Source: DATBJG01 sp963790545 (GTDB taxonomy: Bacteria; Acidobacteriota; Vicinamibacteria; Vicinamibacterales; JAMQPK01). From it: 64,000 nucleotides of DNA. How positions within the stretch are numbered: the stretch's first letter is position 1; each line of letters begins with the position of its first letter. Location of the stretch: the NCBI GenBank assembly GCA_963790545.1, contig CAWBPA010000023.1, positions 124,001 through 188,000 on the forward strand, given 5' to 3'. The notes beneath the pieces are model-generated. The model had not been told where the DNA came from, searched no databases, and worked only from the letters and a program-made list of their open reading frames with translations. A program made the position numbers and the translations under genes. Shown in pieces: positions 10,045-18,904 of this stretch.

Positions 10045-11401
10045 CGCGATCCTCGCCCCCCTCGACGGCCACGGGCCGCGTCGGCAGAACGGCATCGCAC
10101 AGCCACGCATCGAGACGTGTGAGTTGGCGTGCGAGTCGCGTAAAGGGTTCGACGACGAAACGGTCCAGGATACTGTCGAGGAATCCGCGTTCCAGCGCGA
10201 TCAAGAACAGGTGGCGACGTATCCGATCCGACGTCACCATGTCGAGGTAACCGCCGCGGAGAGCCGGGCGGTCGCCGATCGCGTCTTCCATCCCGTGTAG
10301 ATCGTGGAGGACGTTCGGCGCGCTCAGGAACTGCAGCAGTCGAAAGCAGGCGTGTCCGGCCAGATGGACGAACGCGATCGTGTACCAGCCGATCGCGATT
10401 TCGACGACGATGATGCCGACTTGCGTGAGGGATGCAAACGCCAGCGACGATTTGACGTCGCTCTGCACGCGCGTCGTGATCCCCGCGAACACGGCTGTGG
10501 CCGCGCCGAGGGTTCCCGCGAGGAGGCGGGCCGCAGGCGCCTGTTCGAGCAACGGCGCCGCCCGCAGCAAGAGAAAGCATCCGGCGTGAATGGAGAGCGA
10601 TCCATAGTAGACCGCGCTCGACGGCGTCGGTCCTTCCATCGCGCGCGGGAGCCAGCTCGAAAACGGCAGCAGCGCACTCTTGCCGCCGACGGCCACGATG
10701 AGGAGGACTGCAATAATGGTTGCGTTGGCGCCGGTCAACCCGACAGTCGAAGCCGCGCCGGCATCACCAAACAGCAGGGCCAGGCTGTCGGTGCCCGCGA
10801 CGTGGCGGAGCAGTACCGCCGCCGACAGCATCGCGGCGTCGCTGATGCGGTAGACCGAGAACACACGAAGAGCATTCGACACCGCGGCGGGTCGGTCGTG
10901 AAAAAACGCGACGAGGAGCGCCGAGCTGAGGCCGACAAACTCCCACCCGACGAAAAGGACCGCAACGTTGCCGGCCAGCGCCACGAGCAGCATGCCCGTC
11001 ACGAACATCGCCAGGAGGATGAAATAGCGGTTGTAGCCAGACTCGCGGTGCAGATATCGATTGGAAAATGCCGACACGATGCCGGCAATGGCCGCCGACA
11101 GCGCGGCGAACGAGAGCGACAGTCGATCGACGAGGAATTCGATCGCAATGCCGCCTTCGTGAGGCGACGACCATGCGCCGTAGGAGAGGAGACGGGCCCC
11201 CGTTCCGGTTGTTCCGTACACCGCGAGCGCCACAGACAATGCGGCCCACGAGATCGTCATGCACCCGCCGGCGAGCACACCCGTCCATCGCTCCGGGAAG
11301 GGTCGGTTGACCAGCGACGCGACGCCGAGCAGCGCGAACAGCAGTGCCGGGGATCCAACACCGACGAGCACTATCAAGCCGAGTGCGGCGTTCGAATTCA
11401 T
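10037..11401 (-). CDS. dabB: DabB: NuoL-like proton-conducting subunit of the inorganic carbon transporter
   Basis: The 454-aa membrane protein of the NuoL/MrpA family shows FLVDRLSLSFAALSAAIAG, a conserved glutamate in FVGWEFVGLSSALLV, and the TM7-8 region GGKSALLPFSSWLPRAMEGP with TPSSAVYYGS. In the Dab system it couples proton flux to vectorial CO2 hydration by DabA at the inner membrane. I chose the ATG at 11401 (MNSNAALGLIVLVG) because it overlaps the dabA stop in an ATGA arrangement and begins directly with the first helix; a longer in-frame extension is antisense-like and unlikely. The downstream NuoM-like gene overlaps its stop. The neighbouring DUF2309 protein is what identifies this NuoL paralogue as DabB. 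Confidence 0.88.
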   Translation of the reverse strand: MNSNAALGLIVLVGVGSPALLFALLGVASLVNRPFPERWTGVLAGGCMTISWAALSVALAVYGTTGTGARLLSYGAWSSPHEGGIAIEFLVDRLSLSFAALSAAIAGIVSAFSNRYLHRESGYNRYFILLAMFVTGMLLVALAGNVAVLFVGWEFVGLSSALLVAFFHDRPAAVSNALRVFSVYRISDAAMLSAAVLLRHVAGTDSLALLFGDAGAASTVGLTGANATIIAVLLIVAVGGKSALLPFSSWLPRAMEGPTPSSAVYYGSLSIHAGCFLLLRAAPLLEQAPAARLLAGTLGAATAVFAGITTRVQSDVKSSLAFASLTQVGIIVVEIAIGWYTIAFVHLAGHACFRLLQFLSAPNVLHDLHGMEDAIGDRPALRGGYLDMVTSDRIRRHLFLIALERGFLDSILDRFVVEPFTRLARQLTRLDAWLCDAVLPTRPVAVEGGEDRDE

Positions 11402-14390
11402 CCCGACAGCCCGAGCTCGGTCCCGCGCGCGTCGAGCCCGGTTGAGGGCGCCTGCACAATCGTGGCGGGGGGTAGGAATCCGCGTTTGCCCTGATACCAG
11501 TCGGCAGACTCGCCGGTGATCACGACGAGTGCCTGTTTCGTCGTGTGCGGGACGAAGCCGGTCGACCGGAGCTCCCACAAGGCGCCGGATTCGGAATCGA
11601 GGCAGGCCAGCCAGATCCAACGGTTCCGCACGAGCCGCTCCGTGTCCGGATTTTCCCGCACGACACGGTAGACGCGATCAGGGTTGCCCTCCACGACGAT
11701 CGCCAATCGCGTGGGCTCGTGGATTTCGACCATCTGCCACGGAAGGCCCGTGCGCAGATCGCTCTGCGCGCCATCCATCACGCCCAGAAGCGCCGTGACG
11801 TTGTGCGGCAGTTTAGTGCCGCATCCGTAGCCCGAGGAATCGACGTAGCTGAAGTAATACTCGAGGCTGATACCGGCCAAGACCGGTACCACGGCCGCCA
11901 TGATGCGCGCAAGGATCGCGCCATCATCGTCCCGGGTAGGATCGTACGAAACCAGAAACGCTCGCCGATCGAGGAACAGCCCGCGTGTCCGCGCACGCCG
12001 GCCGATGACGCAGAAGGCGTTGGTGGCATGGCCGTACTCCGGCCGCGGCTGCGCCAAATCGGCAGCGCGCCCCTCCACGTGGGCAAGCGCCGCCAGCGGT
12101 GGGTACCAGCGCGGGACGGCATCAAACCGCCGGCAACGTTCGTGCGCCTCGCGTCGCCTCGCCGTCTCAATCGCCTCCTTCGCTCGTTCAAACACGGGCT
12201 GGCACGCGGCAGGCACGAGATCCTCGTCGAAGAACGTGACCTCGTTATTGCAGGTGTTGCGTTGCGCGCCGACGAACCATGTCGCGTCGATCGACAGCCC
12301 TTCGGCCGCCAAACGCTCACGCACGCGCGGATCGTTGGCCATTTGCGAGAAGGCGCGCGCATTCGGTCCCCCGCGTCCACCCCCGCACGCTCCGCAGTCG
12401 TGAGCTGACTCGTGAGGATTGTTGAGACTGATGGATCCATGTCCGACGATGAGCACGAGAGACGACAGCCGGTCGCGAATCCCGAGATCCTCGAGGACAC
12501 GGCGCACGATATCGGCCATCTCCCGCACCGTGAAGCCGGTGTAGGTCCCAATGGGCGGCGGTCCGTTCTCCCGATCCAGCTGCAAGCGTGTTCGAACTGC
12601 CGCAATCGACGTCTTCTGCACGCGGCTCCATCGGGAAGAGAGCCACGGGAATACCACGCGCAGGACCAGCGGGACGAGCGCGAGCCAGCCGAACGCCGTC
12701 ATCAACAGCGCCCCGCGGACGGGCAGCCGGCTTCCCAGATGCACGTTGTAGCCGAGGAACCCAGCCGCGCGCCGTTGTAGGCGCCGCGAGCGCCCGGTGA
12801 GGCGACCGCCGTCCGGTTCGATTTCGGCGACGTAATGGTGGGGACGTATGCCGACAGGGCAGAGCGGCCGCGGGTGCGCGTCGGTCACGCCCCGGTGATA
12901 CATCGCCACGTTGAAGAATCCCGCCGTGCTGAAGGTCTCGCAGGCCGGTTCGACTTCCTCCAGATGGCGGCGGAACGATTCCTCCCGCTCGTCGATGCAG
13001 AAGACCGCTTGGAAACTTGGCGGTCCGGGAAGCTCTCGCGGCGGATGACAAATCAACGCGTCGTACAGGCGATGACGAATCGCTCGCTCGAACGCCTGGT
13101 GAAGGATGCGGCGTTGACGCACGGGATCGAATCGTGCAGTTCGGACTCGAGCTCCGCCACGTGGCGGGTAGTCCATTGATTCACCATCCACGCATCGACG
13201 CCGCAGAGCTGCGCCACGTGGAAGAGCGGCCACGCCCGCTCGAGCGCCGTCGGTGCCGATTGGCCACGAAGGCGGTTCCGCAGCCAGGGGCGGAGTTCCG
13301 TCAGCGGGCCGGCGAAGGAGACTTGACGCGCAGCCTGATCGAGCGCCGCCCGCACGAACAGTAAGCGGACCGCGAGGTATCCGCGCAATGTCACCGTCAG
13401 GTCCCGAGCCGGCACGCGGTCGGGCCTCTCTTCGATCTGGCGCACGATGCCGGCCCATCCTCGCAGGGCGAGGAGTTCGGCGGTCAGATAGTCCGCGCAT
13501 TCATGATCGGCGACACCCAACTGGATAAGGGAGTTCGCAATCGAGCTGAGCGCGCTCCGCTCGGCGCTGCGGTCTCCGGCAACGACCTGTGGCAGCGTTC
13601 GTGCCCAATTGCCGCATTGCGCCGCAAGCGACGTGCCGTAGATCTCGAGGAAGCAACCATGGATGCCTCGACTCCTCTCGGGCATGGACCAATGCGCGAG
13701 GCCCTGGTCGAGGTAGCCCGCCAGGAATCGAATGAGCGATGGGTGGATCCAGGCATCGATGTCGATGCCGTGCACGGCCTGGAGCCAGTCGCGATGGCGA
13801 ACCGGAGGGGCCGCTGCAGGAACCGTCGACTCTCCGGAGCGACCTACGGCCTCAACGCAGGCGTTCCACAGATCGTGCAGTGCTAGCCGCTCGTCATCCA
13901 GGCGATCGTCCCGCTCACTGAGCCCGGCCGGTAGGGACCTGGCGTCGGCCGGCACGTCGGTTCGAAACCGGGACAACGCCGGCGTTTCTTCCAGGATCCA
14001 CAAGAGCTCGCGGCCCGTCGCCGCAGGAATGCCGTGCAGCACGAGTGCCCGCCAGAGATCGAAACGGGAGCCGACGCCCGCTACATCGCTCGCGCCTCTG
14101 GCGCCAAGCTGTTCGGTGAGCAGCGCCTCGACGTCCCTGGCAAGGATGCGACCCGATGCGAGCTTCTCGCGATACCGCGACTCCGCCAGGAACGGCTCGC
14201 GGCCCAGCCGTGCGGCGGCGTGCTCGACCGCCTCTTCGAACGGCAGGTGCTCGAATGCGTGCAGCGTGTTGTGGTGGATGAAGATGCTGATGGGCCCCTG
14301 CGCCGGCAGCAGGTGTGCCAGCTCATCGATGACGCGGGTCAGGGGATGGTCGGGCGAGCCGGAATCGGATGAGGTGGCACCGGACGACAT
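11398..14390 (-). CDS. dabA: DabA (DUF2309/UPF0753): CO2-hydrating subunit of the inorganic carbon transporter, frameshifted
   Basis: The N-terminal part (MSSGATSSDSGSPDHP..., FIHHNTLHAFEHLPFEEAVE) runs from 14390 to near 13122, where one base seems to be missing. The protein continues in another frame as VRQRRILHQAFERAIRHRLY down to 11398. The predicted beta-carbonic-anhydrase-like zinc site is present: AVFCIDEREES supplies the Cys and Asp, LIVGHGSISLNNP the His, and SAHDCGACGG the second Cys. Combined length is about 996 aa, usual for the family. DabA with DabB accumulates bicarbonate in the cytoplasm using the proton gradient. In a heterotroph this probably supplies anaplerotic carboxylases. 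The stop overlaps the dabB start (ATGA). No carbon-fixation gene is nearby. Confidence 0.9.
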
Positions 14391-14486
14391 GGTCAGCTTG
14401 TGAGTATAAGCTCCAGACCTTCAAGGCCCGGTTCTTCCGCGAGGGCTGCTGAGCGAGTTTACGGCGGGAGGGCCGTCGAGGCTAAG

Positions 14487-15443
14487 TCAGGATGACAGGG
14501 CCGACGGTAGCCCAAATAACGGAAAAAGATTCTCGGTATCAAGGAATGCATTCCACGCGGCAATCTGCTCGCCCGCGAGCTCCAGGACAATGAGTGCCCA
14601 GGGTTGGTGGTTCCTGCTCGGTCCCCCCGGCCGATACTGCCCGAACGCCGGGGAGCCGCATGCCGACGTCGGCACGAGGCGCGACCCGCGGCACCCGATT
14701 CCGCGACCCAGGAGCCAGGCCCGAATGGCATCCGGACCGCGGAGCCACAGCGTGTACGGCGGCATTGACAACGTTGCGTCTTCGCGCATCAAAGCGACCA
14801 GACCGTCGACGTCGTAGCGATGGAACGCGTCCACGTAGCGGTCGAGGAGCCTTGACTGCGTCTCGGACAGCGGCTCCGCGGAATTGCCCCCTGCCTCACG
14901 AGTGTCGAGGGCCGTCCGAGCGCGCTGGATCGCGCTGTTCACTGCGGCAACCGAGGTATCGAGGCATTCAGCCACTTCAGCCGCGGATAATCCCACGACC
15001 TCGGTCAGCAGTAATGCAGCTCGCTGGCGGGGCGGCAGGTGTTGAAGGGCCGCGACGAACGCCAGACGTGTACTCTCGCGAAGTACTGTGAGCTGAAAAG
15101 GATCCGTATTGGTAGGAAGGGAACGCGCGTCGGGGATCGGCTCGAGCCAATGCGTGCGCGGTCGCACCTCGAGAGGGTCATCGACCGAGCCGGCTGTCCT
15201 TTCTTCCATCGGGCGGACACGGCGCGCGCGCTCCGACAACGCATCGAGACAGACGTTTGTGGCGATTCGGTATAGCCATGTCCGGGGCGATGCACGTCCG
15301 TCGAAGCGGTCGAGACTCCGCCAGGCGCGCAGCATCGTGTCCTGAACGGCATCCTCGGCGTCGAAGGGGGAGCCCAACATCCGGTAGCAATGCCCAGTCA
15401 GGGCAGCGCGATGGGTTTCCAGCTGAGCTGCGTCGAACGGCAT
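14487..15443 (-). CDS. ECF sigma factor with C-terminal SnoaL-like domain (SigX5/ECF56-like)
   Basis: The 318-aa protein has sigma region 2 at residues 10-80 (FDAEDAVQDTMLRAWRSLDR, followed by RTWLYRIATNVCLDAL). Region 4 follows at 125-185 (LPPRQRAALLLTEVVGLSAA and CLDTSVAAVNSAIQRARTAL). The C-terminal SnoaL/NTF2-like extension runs from about residue 200 (LLDRYVDAFHRYDVDGLVAL...). This domain order defines the extracytoplasmic-function sigma factors in which the SnoaL domain replaces a separate anti-sigma factor. It directs RNA polymerase to a small stress-related regulon of unknown content. It diverges from the VOC gene at 15609, which could be a target since the 165-bp intergenic region is shared; this is inference. 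Confidence 0.9.
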   Translation of the reverse strand: MPFDAAQLETHRAALTGHCYRMLGSPFDAEDAVQDTMLRAWRSLDRFDGRASPRTWLYRIATNVCLDALSERARRVRPMEERTAGSVDDPLEVRPRTHWLEPIPDARSLPTNTDPFQLTVLRESTRLAFVAALQHLPPRQRAALLLTEVVGLSAAEVAECLDTSVAAVNSAIQRARTALDTREAGGNSAEPLSETQSRLLDRYVDAFHRYDVDGLVALMREDATLSMPPYTLWLRGPDAIRAWLLGRGIGCRGSRLVPTSACGSPAFGQYRPGGPSRNHQPWALIVLELAGEQIAAWNAFLDTENLFPLFGLPSALSS

Positions 15444-15608
15444 CTCAACTCCTCACATTAAACACCACGGCCTTTGTTCGGCATGCAAAGACACGGCCGA
15501 CCTGTGCCGGAGGCCGCGCGATGACTTTCGGCCTCCCGGACAGTCTGTACATTTGTAAGACTTTTGTTCCTCAGAAGGAGTCACGTCTCTCCAGCCCGGG
15601 AGGTTTCA

Positions 15609-16394
15609 ATGACTATTGCCAGTTCAACACTACTCGGACGTCCCCTCTGGTACGAATTGATGACCACCGACATGAAGGCCGCCGAGGTGTTCTACAGGAC
15701 CGTGATCGGCTGGACGTCGGCGCCATTCCAGCACGCACCTCGACCCTATAGCAGGTTCAATCGGAGCGGAGGGACTCCGGTTGCAGGTGTCATGACCAGG
15801 CCGGAAGGGATGAACGCGCCGCCGTTCTGGGCGATGTATGTGGGCGTCCCGCACTTCGGCGAGGCCGCGGCCAACATCAAGCGACACGGCGGCAGCGAGT
15901 GTTCACCGGTCATCGAGGTGCCGACGGTCGGGCGCATGCAGATGATGAAAGACCCGCAGGGCGCTGCTTTCTACATTTTCGAGCCGGCGAGCACCGAGCA
16001 GCGGCCAGAGACAGCGGCCGAAGTCGGCGAAGCGTCGTGGCACGAGTTGATGACGACGGACGCATCGGCGGCGATGAAGTTTTACAGCGAGGTCTTCGGC
16101 TGGCAGCCAAGCGAGGCGCTCGACATGGGTCCGATGGGCAAGTACCAGATGTTCAACCGCCCTCACGGGATGATCGGCGGCATGATGAACAAGCCGCCCG
16201 AGATGGCACACGTGCCGCCCAACTGGCAGATCTATTTCCGCGTGCCCGACATTGCAGCGGCTGTCGAGCGGGTTAAAGCGAACGGCGGGCAGATCCTCAA
16301 CGGGCCCATGGAGGTTCCTGGCGGTGACTGGGTCGTGAACGCCATGGATCCGCAGGGCGCCGCGTTCGCGCTTCATGCCAGAAAGGCAGGGTAG
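15609..16394 (+). CDS. VOC family protein with two glyoxalase-fold modules (CFP32-like)
   Basis: The 261-aa protein consists of two tandem vicinal-oxygen-chelate modules. The first covers residues 1-125 (PLWYELMTTDMKAAEVFYRT ... DPQGAAFYIF), the second 135-258 (SWHELMTTDASAAMKFYSEV ... MDPQGAAFALH). The repeat is visible as the duplicated W-x-ELMTTD start and the duplicated DPQGAAF end. Members resemble mycobacterial CFP32/Rv0577-type proteins; enzymatic activity is generally unknown. I chose the ATG at 15609 because a GGGAGG site lies 5 bases upstream. It follows a divergent ECF sigma factor gene. No signal peptide is seen, so it is probably cytoplasmic. Confidence 0.88.
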   Translation: MTIASSTLLGRPLWYELMTTDMKAAEVFYRTVIGWTSAPFQHAPRPYSRFNRSGGTPVAGVMTRPEGMNAPPFWAMYVGVPHFGEAAANIKRHGGSECSPVIEVPTVGRMQMMKDPQGAAFYIFEPASTEQRPETAAEVGEASWHELMTTDASAAMKFYSEVFGWQPSEALDMGPMGKYQMFNRPHGMIGGMMNKPPEMAHVPPNWQIYFRVPDIAAAVERVKANGGQILNGPMEVPGGDWVVNAMDPQGAAFALHARKAG

Positions 16395-16476
16395 GGCGGA
16401 GCCTCTCCACGGTCTGAGGCGAAGCCTCGCTAGAGGCTTGACGTCCCGTGCGGGCGGGTCTCTAATTGGCGTTCAG

Positions 16477-18078
16477 ATGAAACCATCGTTGCTAGTGGGG
16501 CTGGTACTGCTCTTTCTTGCGAGCGGTGTGGCGCTAACGCAGTCGAACACGTCACCAGCCCCGACGAGTCAGACCGGGCAGGGACCGATCACCTTGCCCG
16601 CACCGTCCACCGTGTCGCGGTGGTGGTCACCCGGCGATGGTGCGCCGCTGGCGGCGTATGTGACGTATCCCAATGCCCATGGCCAACTCGGCATCCTGAA
16701 CACGAGCGGTGCCATCAGTACCAAAGGGCATCCATTCTTCGAACCGATTGGCGAGAACGGCCGTGCCTGCGTGAGTTGCCACCAGCCCGCGAGTGCGATG
16801 TCGATCTCGGTCGCAGCAATTCAGGAACGTTGGCGGGCGACACAGGGGAAAGATCCGATTTTTGCGCCCGTCGATGGCATGAACTGTCCGGACTTGCCCC
16901 GTGGGGATCCGACGTCTCATTCGCTACTACTGGAGCGCGGGCTGATCCGCGTGTTCCTGCCGTGGCCGCCCAAGGCGGCAGATGGGACCGTCGTCGAGCC
17001 GGAATTCACGATTGAAGTCGTACGCGACCCGACCGGTTGCAATACGAACCCGCGGTATGGCGTGAACAGCCCCACACCGACGATCTCGGTGTACCGGCGG
17101 CCGCGCCCTGTCGCCAATACGAAGTACCTCACCCATCACAATTTCGGCGTGTTCGCCTTCGTCGGCAAGGGACCAATCGCGACGGTCCGAGACCCGGAAA
17201 CAGGACTGCCGACGTCGATGAACATGATGGCCGATGCGCGCCTCACGACGCTCAAAACGCAGGCTGTGAACGCGGCACAGAGCCACCTGGAATTCCGGGG
17301 TGTCCCTGACGAGGCGCGGCTCGGCCGGATCGTCGACTTCGAGAGTCAGGTGTTTGCGGCGCAGGCGAGCCATCGCGTGGCGGGAAACCTGATGGAGCCA
17401 TCCGGTCCCCCTGGACTTGGCGTTCGCAACGTTGCCAACGGGCGCGCAGGCGTATTGGGTAACAACACGACGGCGTGGGTGTTTCCCGTCGGTGAGGCGT
17501 GGAAGAAGCTGCCTACGCCGAGCGACACCGATGGGGCCGAGCGGAACCGCATGCGCGAATCAATCGCTCGTGGCCACGATGTCTACATGTTCCGCACGTT
17601 CTGGATTCGCGACGTCATGCATCTGACGACGGTCGGATTGGGCAACCCGACCAAACGCACGTGTTCCACCTGTCACGGCATGCACATGACGGGCATGGAC
17701 GTGGCAAACGGATGGATGGACCTTGGGACGACCAACCTGCCGTGGGCGACCGAGGAGCCGCAAAATCCGTGGACTGCTCGCAAGCCGCAGATGCCGCTCT
17801 TCAAGATCACGTGCAAGCCGGACGTTGCGCCACATGCGTTCCTCGGACGCGTGATTTACACGCAGGATCCGGGACGCGCGCTGATTACGGGCAAGTGTCA
17901 CGACGTGGGCTCGATCGTGATGCAGCAGTTTCGCGGCCTGGCGGCCCGCGCACCGTATTTCGTCAATGGCTCCGCAGCTTCCTTGCGCGAACTGGTGGAT
18001 TTCTACGACCGCCGCTTCAATATCGGGTTCACCGACCAGGAGCGCGACGATCTCATCAACTTTTTGAGCGTCCTATGA
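16477..18078 (+). CDS. Secreted multi-heme cytochrome c protein (cytochrome c peroxidase-like C-terminus)
   Basis: The 533-aa protein has an N-terminal signal peptide (MKPSLLVGLVLLFLASGVAL). There are two CxxCH heme-c sites: CVSCHQPASAMS near residue 100 and CSTCHGMHMTGMD near residue 395. The C-terminal block (KCHDVGSIVMQQFRGLAARA, then PYFVNGSAASLRELVDFYDRR) resembles the distal domain of di-heme peroxidase/MauG-type proteins. It should act in the periplasm, probably in electron transfer; a substrate is not predictable. The start at 16477 is taken because it begins the signal peptide. The upstream in-frame stretch (16375-16476) overlaps the VOC stop and lacks any signal. The stop overlaps the next gene by ATGA, so the two are co-transcribed. 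Confidence 0.82.
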   Translation: MKPSLLVGLVLLFLASGVALTQSNTSPAPTSQTGQGPITLPAPSTVSRWWSPGDGAPLAAYVTYPNAHGQLGILNTSGAISTKGHPFFEPIGENGRACVSCHQPASAMSISVAAIQERWRATQGKDPIFAPVDGMNCPDLPRGDPTSHSLLLERGLIRVFLPWPPKAADGTVVEPEFTIEVVRDPTGCNTNPRYGVNSPTPTISVYRRPRPVANTKYLTHHNFGVFAFVGKGPIATVRDPETGLPTSMNMMADARLTTLKTQAVNAAQSHLEFRGVPDEARLGRIVDFESQVFAAQASHRVAGNLMEPSGPPGLGVRNVANGRAGVLGNNTTAWVFPVGEAWKKLPTPSDTDGAERNRMRESIARGHDVYMFRTFWIRDVMHLTTVGLGNPTKRTCSTCHGMHMTGMDVANGWMDLGTTNLPWATEEPQNPWTARKPQMPLFKITCKPDVAPHAFLGRVIYTQDPGRALITGKCHDVGSIVMQQFRGLAARAPYFVNGSAASLRELVDFYDRRFNIGFTDQERDDLINFLSVL

Positions 18079-18866
18079 GCACCAGTGCACGGCGGGCATC
18101 GGGGGTCATCATCGGCTTGCTGACGACCATGAGCACCTATGCGGTGGCGCCGCCAAACCACCGCAACTTCGTAGCGTGCCCGATTGTGCGCGACACCCCA
18201 ACGGTCCCCTGTTGGCTGGCCGAGTACGAAGGGGAGCTGTACTTCCTCACCTTGCAGACCGATGTCAGCGCGCCCGTGAATCCGCCATGGTTGGGACATC
18301 GGGTGCTGGTCGAAGGCGTGGTTTCGGAAGAGCCGAACATTTGCGGCGGCAGAGTACTCAAGCCAGTCGTGCTGTCAGTGCTGCCCGAGCTCGATGCCTC
18401 CTGCAACACGATCCTTCCCGCCGAGGAGCGCTATAACCTGACGTTCGAGCCGCCCCGTCCCCCTGGACCGAGCGGCGGCCGTCTGGCGTTTGGCGACCCG
18501 GCGCCGCGCGGTGCGACCGTGACGCCGGCGGGGCCGAAAACGTTCACCCTGCAGTTCGACTTCGACTGGACGGTGATGTTCCGTCACGCGCAGACATTGC
18601 AGCAGATTCTTGATTTCGCCGAGCAGAGCAAGGCCGGCCGCGTGGAGGTCGTCGGGTACAGCGCCGCATCGCTGCTCTCGAATGGCACGACGATGACCGA
18701 GAACACTCGCATCGGACAGCGACGTGCAGAACAAGTTGCGGAGCTGCTCAAGACCGCCGGTCTGAAGAACGTCGAATACCAGGTCCGCTGGCAGGAAGCC
18801 CCCCGCCCGGATGGAATCGGCGACGCCGCGTATCGGCGCGTCGAGGTCACCGTCGGCGCGAAGTAA
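18075..18866 (+). CDS. Secreted protein with OmpA-like C-terminal domain
   Basis: The 263-aa protein is translationally coupled to the cytochrome gene (ATGA overlap at 18075). It has a probable signal segment (GVIIGLLTTMSTYAVA) and four cysteines in the N-terminal part (ACPIV, TVPCWLA, NICGG, ASCNT), which may form disulfides. The C-terminal 110 residues (FTLQFDFDWTVMFRHAQTLQ ... RIGQRRAEQVAELLKTAGL ... AAYRRVEVTVG) follow the OmpA/MotB peptidoglycan-binding pattern. The usual terminal NRRVE reads YRRVE here. It may anchor or dock the upstream cytochrome c to the cell envelope. That role is inferred only from coupling. Confidence 0.72.
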   Translation: MSTSARRASGVIIGLLTTMSTYAVAPPNHRNFVACPIVRDTPTVPCWLAEYEGELYFLTLQTDVSAPVNPPWLGHRVLVEGVVSEEPNICGGRVLKPVVLSVLPELDASCNTILPAEERYNLTFEPPRPPGPSGGRLAFGDPAPRGATVTPAGPKTFTLQFDFDWTVMFRHAQTLQQILDFAEQSKAGRVEVVGYSAASLLSNGTTMTENTRIGQRRAEQVAELLKTAGLKNVEYQVRWQEAPRPDGIGDAAYRRVEVTVGAK

Positions 18867-18872
18867 TGGCAA

Positions 18873-18904
18873 TGACGGCGGGTCTAAAGACCCGCCTCTA
18901 CACG
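18873..18904. repeat. REP-like palindrome between convergent genes
   Basis: A perfect GGCGGGTC-TAAA-GACCCGCC stem-loop (18877-18896) is followed by TCTACA. This is the same half-element pattern (…GCGGGC…GCCCGC…CTACA) seen at 33556, 34780 and 37479. It sits between the OmpA-like gene (+) and the carboxylesterase gene (-). The esterase stop codon lies inside its loop (18884-18886). It could act as a bidirectional transcription barrier; that is inference. Confidence 0.7.

Noticed and set aside
8800..10122. 440-codon plus-strand open frame opposite the NuoM-like gene
   Set aside because: Its product is rich in Arg, His, Gln and Glu with no hydrophobic core, as expected for the antisense of a GC-rich membrane-protein gene.
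10304..11494. 396-codon plus-strand open frame opposite dabB
   Set aside because: Same antisense signature; dabB on the other strand has clear NuoL motifs and coupled starts.
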